Assembly (NCBI GenBank): GCA_026168455.1 | Contig: CM047426.1 | Location: 48,431,589-48,495,588, forward strand | Length of the DNA: 64,000 bases | From: Theocolax elegans | Lineage: Eukaryota > Arthropoda > Insecta > Hymenoptera > Cerocephalidae | Reading direction: 5' to 3' | Part shown: piece by piece, positions 19,336 to 29,413 of the stretch | Layout: every line of letters starts with the position of its first letter | How positions within the stretch are numbered: the first letter of the stretch is position 1 | Position numbers and translations under genes: made by a program | The notes under the pieces: model-generated | Database searches by the model: none | The model's input: the letters and a program-made list of their open reading frames with translations, nothing else | What the model was told of the DNA's origin: nothing

Positions 19336-22002
19336 TCGTTTATACGTTTAACAGTAAGTAGCTTTGCTGGCTTGACGCACTATGTGTGTGCAAGGTTATA
19401 TGCTGTCGAATATTTAACTTTGGCGTTACTTGCCAAATGTCCAATCCGCGTAACTGGGTTTTGCTTCTACCTAAGCTAACTGCTAAAGCACAAAACCGGA
19501 TGCCAAAAGTAAGTCCTCTCTTACTTTGATCAGGAAGTACTACCGAGTTCAAACTATTTTTAACAAATTTGCTAATAAATTTACGATAAACTAGTGCCTG
19601 GATCTTACCTTGCGCTAACTTAACGGTACTATATAATAAATAATAAATAATAAATAAATCAATAAATAAATAAATTAAATAATTAAAGTTACCGCGCGCT
19701 TGACCTCTTACAAAAATATAACCTATAATACAATTTGTAAAGGTCTGAGCCTGGTTATAAGCTTCCTGTTTTGTGCCGGCAAAAACCAGTTAAACCTTGC
19801 ATACACTTACAAACAATTTACTTAGACCGATTAATTGCCACCAGGTTATGTCGCGCTGTGTCGCGTTCTTTCGTTCCTTTAGGTGGCACTAGTTACTTGG
19901 TTTGGTCCAAACTACCCAATTTCCAAGTAACGTTGGTCGGTCTATCGATTCCGTTCGAAAACCCACCAAATTTCCTATTTGTGCGACCTTTTTCTAGTGG
20001 CGCCACCTATGTTCGACCAGGAACCAATTTCCTGTGTCTACTACTAAGTAGTCGAGACGAGAAAAATAAAAAAATTTTTATTTGTTTATAACAATTCTAT
20101 TTGTTAATAAACAAATCCCGCCTCGAGGGGGAACGAAAGAGTACCGAAATATACATCACAATTTCGAAACGCGACTGCTGACCTCGTTAGTGTTCGCGAG
20201 TTATCCAATTGTTAATTAACAATATTATCAACATTGAACAACTATATCGTGCTTGTTGATTTTTCCGATGTCCTGTATCCAAAATCCACACGTATTGGGC
20301 GCCAGTTGTAACGGGGTGGGTACTGGGGATATGTAAGGCCCCGGGTTAGGCCCAATCTGTCCCAACTTACCAACCTTAAGTGTGCAGTCCCACGATGCGG
20401 CCGGGAATCCCTTTGATTCCCGTGCAATGCCGTTAACAACGTCAAACACTCCGTTTGACTTATATACCGTGTGTTGGGCCCTATGCCCAAAATTGCCAAC
20501 TAGATAAACACCGGAGAGGGCGGTATTCGTAGGATAGGACGTTAACCGGTAAAATACTATCAACAATAGATATTATTCGTTAATCGGCGAGAAAGTGTTT
20601 CTCGCTGAGTCAATTTATTAAATTACCAATTAAATAATATAAATAAACAATAAATTAACGTTACCATTTTATCGTTTATACGTTTAACAGTAAGTAGCTT
20701 TGCTGGCTTGACGCACTATGTGTGTGCAAGGTTATATGCTGTCGAATATTTAACTTTGGCGTTACTTGCCAAATGTCCAATCCGCGTAACTGGGTTTTGC
20801 TTCTACCTAAGCTAACTGCTAAAGCACAAAACCGGATGCCAAAAGTAAGTCCTCTCTTACTTTGATCAGGAAGTACTACCGAGTTCAAACTATTTTTAAC
20901 AAATTTGCTAATAAATTTACGATAAACTAGTGCCTGGATCTTACCTTGCGCTAACTTAACGGTACTATAATAAATAATAATAATAAATAAATCAATAAAT
21001 AAATAAATTAAATAATTAAAGTTACCGCGCGCTTGACCTCTTACAAAAATATAACCTATAATACAATTTGTAAAGGTCTGAGCCTGGTTATAAGCTTCCT
21101 GTTTTGTGCCGGCAAAACCAGTTAAACCTTGCATACACTTACAAACAATTTACTTAGACCGATTAATTGCCACCAGGTTATGTCGCGCTGTGTCGCGTTC
21201 TTTCGTTCCTTTAGGTGGCACTAGTTACTTGGTTTGGTCCAAACTACCCAATTTCCAAGTAACGTTGGTCGGTCTATCGATTCCGTTCGAAAACCCACCA
21301 AATTTCCTATTTGTGCGACCTTTTTCTAGTGGCGCCACCTATGTTCGACCAGGAACCAATTTCCTGTGTCTACTACTAAGTAGTCGAGACGAGAAAAATA
21401 AAAAAATTTTTATTTGTTTATAACAATTCTATTTGTTAATAAACAAATCCCGCCTCGAGGGGGAACGAAAGAGTACCGAAATATACATCACAATTTCGAA
21501 ACGCGACTGCTGACCTCGTTAGTGTTCGCGAGTTATCCAATTGTTAATTAACAATATTATCAACATTGAACAACTATATCGTGCTTGTTGATTTTTCCGA
21601 TGTCCTGTATCCAAAATCCACACGTATTGGGCGCCAGTTGTAACGGGGTGGGTACTGGGGATATGTAAGGCCCCGGGTTAGGCCCAATCTGTCCCAACTT
21701 ACCAACCTTAAGTGTGCAGTCCCACGATGCGGCCGGGAATCCCTTTGATTCCCGTGCAATGCCGTTAACAACGTCAAACACTCCGTTTGACTTATATACC
21801 GTGTGTTGGGCCCTATGCCCAAAATTGCCAACTAGGATAAACACCGGAGAGGGCGGTATTCGTAGGATAGGACGTTAACCGGTAAAATACTATCAACAAT
21901 AGATATTATTCGTTAATCGGCGAGAAAGTGTTTCTCGCTGAGTCAATTTATTAAATTACCAATTAAATAATAATAAATAAACAATAAATTAACGTTAACA
22001 AT
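19336..22002. repeat. About 1335-bp tandem duplication (leader plus partial LTR)
   Basis: Unit 1 (about 19336-20671) and unit 2 (about 20672-22002) are near-identical, differing by a few indels (for example 19791 versus 21112, and the AATAAT run near 19635/20971). Each contains the 5' leader, the primer site and the first about 350 bp of LTR (in + orientation). In unit 1 the LTR breaks off at about 20662 and re-enters the leader; in unit 2 it is complete. Confidence 0.92.
21621..21636 (-). promoter_or_regulatory. Primer binding site (tRNA-Lys type)
   Basis: Two bases inside the 5' LTR the minus strand reads TGGCGCCCAATACGTG. TGGCGCCC is the usual complement of the 3' end of tRNA-Lys in insect gypsy elements. 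A second copy lies at 20289-20304 in the duplicated unit. Confidence 0.85.
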
Positions 22003-22747
22003 TTACGGGGAGTCGTACCGATGACTACCCCCGAGGTCAGCACGAAACAAGTTAGTTAAAATTTGTTTAACTGTCGATTACGAGCAACCGATCCGGATAT
22101 GATCGGCTGCTTAACCTGATGGCATACGTCACGCCGTGTGACGTATGTATCTCTGACGTAGAGAGCTTTGACATAGAAGCTTCCTACGTCACGCGCGCCT
22201 TCTCTCGTGAAGTGGCTCCCGCGAACCACCGACCTGTCTATCCGTGCGGGTATTGTCACGAGAGTGGGGAAATGAGGAACGCTTCCTCACCTGGACCGTA
22301 CCAGGAAAATCGGGACGCTAAATATTAAGTAGACACGCGGGCCTAAATGTGGTGCACCACTTACCGCTTGTCTATATATCGCGCCTCGGCGGGAAACGAC
22401 TGGGCAAAGGAGAGACAGCTCGTCCTCGTGCTTATCTCTCTCTCTCACTCCAACGGTCGGGAAGGCGGCCGACTTTTGGCTTCCTTCATTCTGCCGTGCT
22501 GCTCCGAACGCCGACGTGGAGGTTGGTGGGGAGAAAAACCTCACACCCACACACGAAATGCACCAGTTTAATCACTTTTTACCCTCTTAAAGTATATTCG
22601 GCAGTTGTCAACACCTTGTTGTTGCCGATCGCGCGCGAACTCTCCCGTTACTCTCTCTTGCGCACGATTCTCGCGCGCGTTCCTTGCGCGCGCATCAATC
22701 TCGATACTCTTTTCGGTTACTCACCTGATCGGTAACTCGCTTACCGT

Positions 22748-22750
<3 letters not shown>
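21639..22750 (-). repeat. Gypsy 5' LTR
   Basis: It pairs with 11728-12850. The minus-strand start is the U3 side adjoining (TA)n at 22750; the 3' border is TGTAACGGGG in + orientation, next to the primer site. It lacks the 12-bp insertion found in the other LTR. Confidence 0.93.
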
Positions 22751-22779
<29 letters not shown>

Positions 22780-22782
22780 TGC
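22742..22782. repeat. (TA)n tract at gypsy/Polinton junction
   Basis: A TA-rich run separates the gypsy LTR from the truncated Polinton protease. The gypsy target duplication (TATA) lies in this tract, and the same AT-rich end borders repeat E on the far side of the element. Confidence 0.85.
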
Positions 22783-22940
22783 ACGTTACTACGATGCGAA
22801 CCAGGCTTTGTGTGATCGTCGATGTTGCATACGATAGCGATCGGCGTCGTCATAGCGCGTGGAATACTGTCCGCAGCGTATACGCCTACCGTACTTGCGT
22901 CTAGGCCTTCTAAAACTCTCATTATTTGCCTAGTATTCAT
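22783..22940 (-). pseudogene. Polinton cysteine protease (adenain-like), N-terminal fragment
   Basis: From MNTRQIMRVLEGL the fragment shows GVYAADSIPRAM and a TTPIAIVCNIDDHTKPGSH segment, the region just before the catalytic His of the Polinton Ulp1/adenain-type maturation protease. It then runs into the TA tract at about 22783. The remaining two-thirds, including the Asp and Cys of the active site, are absent. It is downstream of the capsid genes, as in other Polintons. Confidence 0.8.
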
Positions 22941-22946
22941 AACAAT

Positions 22947-23162
22947 TTATTTGCTGCTCTCCTCTTCTTCGTCCGTTACGTAGTCCAAGTCGTCTGTTTC
23001 GTCCGTTCCTTCAAATTCCGTTTTGAAATTTATGAGATTGTTTTTCTTCCTTCTCTTCCACAAAATATTTTGTATAGCGTTGTCGAAAATTTCAGTGCTG
23101 TTCTTTGGTAATTCCAGACGTATCTTTTCAGGTAGTAGTGTGTGAAGCCATGCCTTCACCAT
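22947..23162 (-). CDS. Polinton small acidic-tailed protein, unknown
   Basis: A 71-codon intact frame beginning MVKAWLHTLLPEK, with a basic middle (WKRRKKNN) and a strongly acidic C-terminus (DETDDLDYVTDEEEESSK). The start codon follows the stop of the preceding gene by 3 nt, and the next gene (protease) starts a few bases after its stop, so it fits the compact Polinton layout. It has no recognised domain. Confidence 0.5.
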   Translation of the reverse strand: MVKAWLHTLLPEKIRLELPKNSTEIFDNAIQNILWKRRKKNNLINFKTEFEGTDETDDLDYVTDEEEESSK

Positions 23163-23650
23163 TTATGATCTCTGTAGAGCGCAAAATGTACTTTTATATC
23201 GATTTTTCATAAATTTGTGCGTAGTGCACAATTGTTGGCAATCGAATCGTTTCTGCGATTCCGTAAAGCTTTCGCAGCTGTAGTCCTCTATGTTAACGAC
23301 GACCCGAGTCATTATGGATTGAACGAATCGAACTTTTTCGAGACCTCTGACGTATACTTTAGAAGCGCTTCTCGCGATATTGTACAAATGTCGACGTAAT
23401 TTTTGCAATGAAATGTCGCCGTCAAACCAGTGTATACCGGTAAGCTGGGATGATACGTAATCGTTGGACGCCTTGATTTCATTTGGTATTTTATCAAACT
23501 CGTAGGGTGATGAAACCAACCAATGACCGACAATGTCACCCTGAAGTGAAATTATCGTAACTTGTTTGGAACCCGTCGGTAGCTTATATTCTCTCGTGCC
23601 CCTCCATCGGCAAAAGATGACGCCGTAACCAAAGAAGCTAGGTGTATTTC
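23163..23650 (-). pseudogene. Polinton conserved protein with VRGLEK and NIEDYSC motifs
   Basis: The frame 23519-23163 contains YVRGLEKVRFVQSIM, VVVNIEDYSCESF and a C-terminal Cys/His group (FDCQQLCTTHKF…FCALQ). Similar arrangements (VKG-EK…NLED-GCPSL…C-H) recur in a Polinton ORF of unknown function in arthropods; this is from memory of the family. The N-terminal part (about 23650-23520) is open in an overlapping frame with GDIVGHWLVSSPYEF and has no clear ATG, which suggests a frameshift near the start. Confidence 0.6.
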
Positions 23651-23651
23651 T

Positions 23652-25009
23652 TTAGGCACTGTAGTCCGTTATAATTTGACGGTTGGGATCTATTTCTAGA
23701 ATGTTGTCGAATTCAGCGTAAACGATGCAATTGATGGTTTCTGAAAGTGCCTCCTCGAAACGAACCTCGATGCGCAGAGCACCCTAGCGTACGAGACTCC
23801 AATGAGACGAAAAGTGCGCCGACATGTCGGGTGTCAAGTCAAAGACAAACAGGCAGAATCCCAACGAATAAGTAATGCGTGATACGTCGATACCTTCGTT
23901 TAGATAATGTATACCTGTACCGGAAAAGAGTGTCTGAAAGGCCTCGACAAAGAGTCTGTTGTTTTCGGTGGTTGTAGCGGTTTACTCGGAATTTGCACTC
24001 CGTCCACGTAAGGCGACAGAAAATTTATGGAAAAATGATGAAAGTTGAAAGGGTTCATACGTCGATTACCGTTAAACGCACGGTTTCGTACGAAGCCCAA
24101 AATAATTCTTTTAGGTAATTGTCCCAATATCACGTTATCGAGAGTATCACCCAAAATACCACTGTGCATGGTAAACGACTTAACTTCCACCCTTGTAATT
24201 GGGTACTTTGCTGTGGTTTTAGCCAAAGCATTAGCGTGAGCGAGCAAAATGCCAGGGCTTATCTTTGCTCGACGCACAATCAACGTTGCCTCTTTTATGT
24301 GAACGGAAAATTTACCGTCGTCAGACCAATCCATGAGACAAAAAGCGTCTTTACTGCGCACCAATCTCACTCTCATTTCTACCCCGTTGAGCAAAAATTT
24401 TGGCTGATTAAAGACGTCGCAATGCAAATGTCCAATCATGTCGACCGGTTTGCCACCGAGAGTAAAATACTGTCGATTTAAGAGTCCAGCATTGGTTTCT
24501 GGCGTATTGGCAGGTGCGTTGGGTGGTGCATCCATGCAACTCGCAATATCAGGATAGCAGAGACCGGCAGTTAGATGAGAAGTCAATGAAGGGGCTGAGT
24601 AATTCAACAGCGTTTCTATGTAGGCTCGATAAGGATAAGCATTGTTTGGTGGTGACACCAGTTTCTGATTAAAAAATATATCCACTTGATCAAACATCGA
24701 GTGAATAAAATTGTTTATCGGTGCAACTTTTGCATTTTCAACGTCGACCTTCATGGGTAGTATTTGAACCGTAACGTGCAACATTGTGTGCGCAAGATCC
24801 AAATAGTGTTCCGTAGAACTTGGTACCAAAAATTCCAGAGGTGAATCGCTTTCATTGCTGAGAGACGACACGGGTTTGTAGTAGAGATAAGAGCTGCTCT
24901 CTATCGACGTCTGCGTGAGAGAAACGATGAATAGGTCCAGTTCACTCTTCATACCCTCACCACTACAGCCGTGTAAGTACGCCATTTTTCTACGATTATT
25001 TTGGTCCAA
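23652..25009 (-). pseudogene. Polinton capsid protein, F54H12.2-type
   Basis: The open part (25009 to about 23900) contains KSELDLFIVSLTQTSIESS, YLDLAHTMLHVTVQI, APINNFIHSMFDQVDIFFNQ and SPPNNAYPYRAYIETLLNY, which are hallmarks of the insect 'F54H12.2-like' proteins. These are the jelly-roll capsid proteins of Polintons (probably the major one). The likely start is the Met at 24985 (MAYLHGCSG). A frameshift near 23940 moves the C-terminus to another frame (FSGTGIHYLNEG, FDLTPDMSAH, NCIVYAEFDNILEID), which has an internal TAG at 23784-23786 and ends TAA at 23652-23654. The product would form the virion shell; this copy is broken. Confidence 0.9.
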
Positions 25010-25179
25010 AAATGTCGGTTATACTTCTGACTGGTTTTTTTTTTTCGATATCTGCGTTTTCGAGCAACGGATTTATGCTTTTTTCGTATGCGTTTTCTAA
25101 TGCGTACAGTGCCGCACCTACGTTTCAACTGTCGTTTACATTTGGCAACCCCTGTTTTATATCCGCTTCCTCGCATCAT
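24949..25179 (-). CDS. Polinton small basic protein (core-like)
   Basis: A 76-codon frame with a dense Arg/Lys core (CKRQLKRRCGTVRIRKRIRK, then KRRYRKKKTSQKY). It lies between penton and capsid genes and overlaps the capsid start in another frame, so the real C-terminus may be shorter. Adenovirus-like elements often carry a small basic DNA-condensing protein in the capsid cluster; that role is inferred from composition and position only. Confidence 0.5.
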   Translation of the reverse strand: MMRGSGYKTGVAKCKRQLKRRCGTVRIRKRIRKKHKSVARKRRYRKKKTSQKYNRHFWTKIIVEKWRTYTAVVVRV

Positions 25180-25189
25180 TTCGGAAATT

Positions 25190-25984
25190 TTATTTGCGGC
25201 TTTTCAACGTACCATACTCAAATGGTATGCTTTTACCATGTTGATCTCTTATATCTACGACGACGTTTCTAAAAGTATGGTGCAAAAGAGGTATGTAATG
25301 TATAGGTGCAAAATGCTTCACGGTATTTGTACCAAATCTATATTTAGCTGTTTCTAAAGCGACTATCCGCAAAAGAGCGGTCTGCGTGTCACCGACGGTG
25401 TATGGTTCGCAAATATCCGTGTACACGTGCAATTGATCCGGTATAGCTCGCGCGAGACATGCCGGTCGAGTAGCGACGTTGTTGGTTGTTCCAGTCTTGT
25501 AGGTTACAAAAGTACCGGTTCTTCTGTGTACAACGTCCTCAAAACCGAAAATGCAACAAATTTTTTCGTTAACATTTGTATAATGAGGTTGATCGCACGC
25601 GCAAGTACGGCGCAATACGTAAAACCCTTTCTGAAATTCCGTTGGTACTAGAGACTGATGATCGCGCGCGAGATGCGCTTTATTTATCTCATTGGCCAGT
25701 TGCTCGATGCTATCGTAAACACCGTACGGAAAATTGCAAACGGTTTCGCTACTGTCAGCTTTAGGTTTCTTCTCTAAGCCTTGTCTGAAAGTGTATGAGC
25801 TATCTTTTCTTTGCACGTGCATTATCGTACAAGGTATGTGAATTTCGGCTAGCCCACTTGCCAATCACCAGTCAGACGCATTTCTCTGTATAGATGTGTG
25901 GTGAAACAGGTGGTAGTATTGTCGGGAAAGAAGTTCATACTACTGTTACTCGGCAAAAGCAAGTAAAAATCGTCCGTGTTATCC
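25190..25984 (-). pseudogene. Polinton penton-like minor capsid protein
   Basis: It starts MDNTDDFYLLLPSNSSM at 25984. A 1-nt loss near 25858 shifts the frame after TGDW. It continues with GLAEIHIPCTIMHVQ, YDSIEQLANEINKAH, ICCIFGFEDV and PDQLHVYTDICEP to VDIRDQHGKSIPFEYGTL. These match the smaller capsid protein that sits next to the F54H12.2-type gene in insect Polintons (single jelly-roll, vertex/penton). The integrase stop overlaps its start by a few bases. Confidence 0.82.
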
Positions 25985-27089
25985 ATGTTTCAATGGTCCA
26001 CTGTCGGAGGTTTTAACCCACGAATTAAATTTGTCAGGATATCCCAGCCACTTAATTAGCAACTGCTTTTTAGTTCCGCGACCTCTGCTTCGTAGAACGC
26101 GTTCCACTCTAAACCGTTGGGCGGTTTCCAAACGTTTCGATCTTATAGAAACCCATTCCTCGTTGTAGAAAAAGTCCGTCGATAGTTTCACCATTCAGAT
26201 CTCGCAGTTCGTACGTATATATATCTTGACGTTTCGAAACGCGATTCACCACAAATATTTCTTCGCTATAATTCTTTTCGAATCCTTTCGCGAACGTACC
26301 CTTAGACCGACTGATGCGTACGTAATCATTAACCTTGTATTTAGACTCTTTGGCTGATTTACGTTTTTGACGAAGTGCACGCCTCTGTAATTGGGCGCGT
26401 GCCTCAGCGGCATTATACAAATTTACGTCTGCGGGTCGTACTTTAATCGCGGTATGCATGGTGTTGTTGTAGGCGTACACAATTTTTTGTATAACGTCTA
26501 TGTAACGATGCGTATTTCGATACGTAAAGTACCACCACAAACGCTCTTTAAGAGTGCGATTGAGACGTTCGACGATTGCAGCTTTTACATCAGGATTTCG
26601 AGCGACCCTAAATCGTATGTCGTGTTTCTCGAGAACGCTCTGCATACTGGCGCCAACAAATTCTTTCCCTCTGTCCGTTTGTAGGTAAACCGGTGATCTA
26701 CCGTTGGCTCTTTTGAGAATTTGTTCAAACGCCGTGGCTACGGTGCGGGTTGATTTGTCGCGCAATGGCTCGACCCACGCGAATTTACTGAGTACATCCA
26801 CGACAACGAGTAAATAGCAAAACCCATCGTTTTCCTTTTTTAAAGACGTTAATTGACACAAATCTGCTTCCCAGACATCGTCAATGTTGGAAACATCGTA
26901 GTGCAATCTTGGAAATTTTCTTCGTATTGGGCGATGTAGTGTGTACGTGTCCTGATTGCTCAACCATTCGTACAACCGTTTCTTTTCGGTCTTGGTCAAC
27001 GATCTACCCTTTGCGTTGACTCGACGCAAATTGCGAGCGCCGGCGAAGCCAGCCTCGTGAGCAGGATTGTAGTACTGTTTATCGTACAT
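25979..27089 (-). pseudogene. Polinton integrase with chromodomain, one frameshift
   Basis: The rve core shows the DDE triad: Asp in VWEADLCQL, Asp in LQTDRGKEFV and Glu in AAIVERLNRTLKERLWW. An N-terminal HHCC-type region is not evident; the start at 27089 is MYDKQYYNPAHEAGFAG. The DYVRISRSK module follows. A 1-nt change in a run of T/A near 26172-26177 moves the C-terminus to the frame 26194-25979, which carries a chromodomain (FRVERVLRSRGRG, LLIKWLGYPDKFNSWV). The family inserts Polinton DNA into the host genome, and the chromodomain may guide it to chromatin. Confidence 0.93.
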
Positions 27090-27095
27090 GTTTCT

Positions 27096-27862
27096 TTAAA
27101 TATCCAATTTCAACCACTTCTTTCTAGCAGCGTTTCTCGTGAAAGGTGGTGTGTGTACTGCGCAAGCTATTCTTCGATCAACCGTATTTGAAGATGTTGT
27201 ATTCTGTAAAACTGTCGCTGATCTTCGTCTGGCTGTTTTGGCCGGTTTAGTTAGTCGCTTGACAATTTTTGCCAGTTCCGGATTTCCAATAAGTTTCGCA
27301 GGTGTTTCGGAATCGTCGATAAATTTTACAAATTCCAATTTTCCGACCGGTTCGTTGTTGTGGGCGGTATTATTGCTCAACGCATAATTTAATAGTTCGA
27401 CGATGTTCGACTGTGGGATAACCTTATCGTCGATAACCACGTTACCCAAATTATTCCACTTCAATCTGTTTCCCCAGTATTTTAACAGTAGTCGTGCTTT
27501 TTTAGCGTGAATGATCGTAACGTCTTCCAATATTGACTCTTCCGTAAGCTGTGTCAAAGCTGTTTCTATCTCGTTAATTGTCCGCGCTGCGTCCTTATCC
27601 TCGTAACGTTCGTTGTCTTTGAAAACAAGTATCTCCTCAACGTTTGTAAGTAGTGTTTGCATTTTTCGCGTTCGTCTATAAATTTTTTGGAGTTATATAT
27701 GTCAAACATTTCCGCGTCGTGACGCGACAACTGATCACCTAAAGTTTGCACGGTATGTTCACTTTCTTTGCCCTCACCAGTTTGAGAATCGTCTGGGTTA
27801 CCGAGATGTTGATTTGGCAACATTTCAGCCGGTACCAAAACCATCTTGCGACCTCTTTCCAT
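27096..27862 (-). pseudogene. Polinton conserved protein of unknown function, frameshifted
   Basis: The N-terminal frame (27862 to about 27660) has VLVPAEMLPNQH, DQLSRHDAEMFDIYN and KHYLQTLRRYL. After a frameshift near 27660 the second frame has LLKYWGNRLKWNNLGNVVI, a DKVIPQSNIVELLNYAL segment and IGNPELAKIV, with a basic tail. This pattern (VLVP-EML…W-–G-VVI–VIPGSNI-DL…IGNP) is a well-known Polinton ORF located between the ATPase and integrase regions in insects. No enzymatic motif is visible. Confidence 0.75.
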
Positions 27863-27863
27863 A

Positions 27864-28256
27864 TTAGTTTCCCAAAATCTTTGAAAATACCGTGGTTATC
27901 AGAGGCGTTAGTAACAGAGGTAGAAACGAGCCACCGCTCTGGATTATTGTGCGTTTCTTTCTTTGCCAACCAACACCCGCAGATGAATTACATATTAGTT
28001 TACGCAACAAAGCTCTATGTCTCTTTAAACGGTTTTTTTCGGAATGATTGAGTCGAACGGTACCGTGCAACACGTTAAGAGCGCACTCACAAATACACTT
28101 TACAAGATTCTTATCAGCTGTACGCAGTAAAGCGTTGCATTGGCGAGCGTCAACGTGGCAAAGAGCGTTCAAAAGTGCAACTTGCTTTTTCGAAAAGTGT
28201 TTACCCGAAATACAACCATCAAAAGACGATGTTGTCTCGTCCATCGTTACTGACAC
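27864..28256 (-). CDS. Polinton small protein with GGSFLP hydrophobic tail (pVI-like?)
   Basis: A 130-codon frame. A helical region rich in Cys and Lys (KKQVALLNALCHVDARQC, LVKCICECALNVL) and a basic stretch (EKNRLKRHRALLRKLI) lead into QSGGSFLPLLLTPLITTVF, a glycine-hydrophobic C-terminus. The same layout occurs in a small Polinton virion-type protein with a GGFLPxLLxPL tail. Comparison with adenoviral membrane-active minor capsid proteins is an inference. The first codons may differ from the true start. Confidence 0.65.
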   Translation of the reverse strand: MSVTMDETTSSFDGCISGKHFSKKQVALLNALCHVDARQCNALLRTADKNLVKCICECALNVLHGTVRLNHSEKNRLKRHRALLRKLICNSSAGVGWQRKKRTIIQSGGSFLPLLLTPLITTVFSKILGN

Positions 28257-28295
28257 ACTGTTTATCGCGAAATGGATTAAATCTATTTATTCTGT

Positions 28296-28949
28296 TCAAA
28301 CGATCGTATACTTTGGAACGTATGCATATTGAGTTTTATCATCCGGGAATATACATGTCCGGAATCGAAACTCATCCGGTGTATCCTGCTTCATGTCGAA
28401 CAGCAAGTAACTGTACGGTGGTGTGCACGCATCCGAGTATGCCTCTTGCAAAATTTTGCATCTTCGGGATAAACCTGATGCGCTAGGTGCAAAATTTGCG
28501 CTCGATCTCTCGGATTTTTAAACAAAACTATATAATTTGAATTTAACGATAAATCGCCTTGATTTCGGCCTTTGTGAAAAATATTTTGCGTAATAAAAAT
28601 AACACTTATATTTTGTGGTGACTGCCTTTTGTAAAAAGATCGAGTACGACGTTATTGGACGATTCGCGCATAAGATCGTCGAGTATCAACAGCTTCTTTC
28701 GATCGTTGTCATGCGCGAAATCCGCGAATTGCGGTAGCCCTTCTTTAAACTCAATTTTTTGGTTACCGTTCGATTTGAAATCGGTGCGCTACGAGTCTTG
28801 CCACTTACCGTAGTAAAATAATATTCTATCGAAACGTACATCGCACATCTTCGACAGATGTGCCAAAAATCGTTTGACGAAAACGATTTGCCCGACATTG
28901 TAGGACCTGCGCATATGCAGGTAAACGGATGTTTCCATCGTGAATCCAT
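28296..28949 (-). pseudogene. Polinton packaging ATPase (FtsK/HerA type), frameshifted
   Basis: Walker A is clear near the N-terminus (HPFTCICAGPTMSGKS). Walker B (KLLILDDLM) lies at about 28690-28665 in another frame, followed by TKGSHHKN, ISVIFIT-like, LVLFKNPRDRAQILHL-like and DMKQDTPDEFRF segments. Several frameshifts and indels separate these parts, so only the first 87 codons form one frame. The family is the genome-packaging ATPase shared by Polintons and adenovirus-like elements. Confidence 0.88.
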
Positions 28950-29044
28950 AACGAGTACTGATTGAAAAAAGCTATAAATACGGTAATTTATTACGAAAAC
29001 TATCCCGAAAAAGTAGGAAACTATTTACTCTATCGCACGCATCC

Positions 29045-29265
29045 CCCCTCCCCCCCCCCGGCGGCGGCGGCGGCGGCGGCGGGGACTAGCGGAACCCCCG
29101 CGGGAATTTATTAAAATCCCGCGAGGATTGTAGGTAAACTCCTAGCGGGAAAACTAATTCCTCGCGGGGGACTAGCAAATTCTCGCGGTGAACTAGCTAT
29201 ATCCGCGCGAGGATCCAGCAAACCTTCGCGAGGAGCCAGCGAACCCTCGCGAGGATCTGATCGAC
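29045..29265. repeat. G+C-rich tract: poly-C, (CGG)n and TCGCGAGG minisatellite
   Basis: A C-run (29045-29058) is followed by eight CGG units. Degenerate 22-27-bp repeats with the core TCGCGAGGA.CCAGC then run to about 29265. The core TCGCGA is self-complementary. It lies between the PolB stop (29414) and the ATPase start (28949) and has no coding support. Confidence 0.85.
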
Positions 29266-29413
29266 GTGCTTCGAGGGTGTCACCAATAATCGCATGTTTG
29301 TAAGAGAATAATTTGGGTAAGGAATTATAAGTGAAAAAATACGATAAAATAATGCAATATTATTGTAAACGTTTGCGAACATAGTTTATTAAAAATATTA
29401 TATATTAATACAT

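Larger units (their letters stand above)
11728..22750 (-). mobile_element. Ty3/Gypsy LTR retrotransposon, about 11 kb, defective
   Basis: On the minus strand the order is 5' LTR (22750-21639), primer site (21636-21621), gag, pol (protease, RT, RNase H, integrase), a third ORF, polypurine tract (12861-12851) and 3' LTR (12850-11728). The outer junctions are TATA (10343-10346, before the first LTR copy) and TATA after 22750, consistent with a 4-bp target duplication in an AT repeat. Disabling lesions are an in-frame stop and a frameshift in gag and a deletion in integrase. The two LTRs remain very similar; an obvious difference is a 12-bp insertion in the left LTR near 12583. This suggests fairly recent insertion. 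Confidence 0.95.

Noticed and set aside
10298..21844. Short repeated frames starting MFILVGNFGHRA or MAILGIGP
   Set aside because: They lie inside the noncoding gypsy LTR and recur only with it.
29197..29382. Minus-strand frame with repeated WILARVRWLLAKV-like peptides
   Set aside because: It is a translation of the TCGCGAGG minisatellite.
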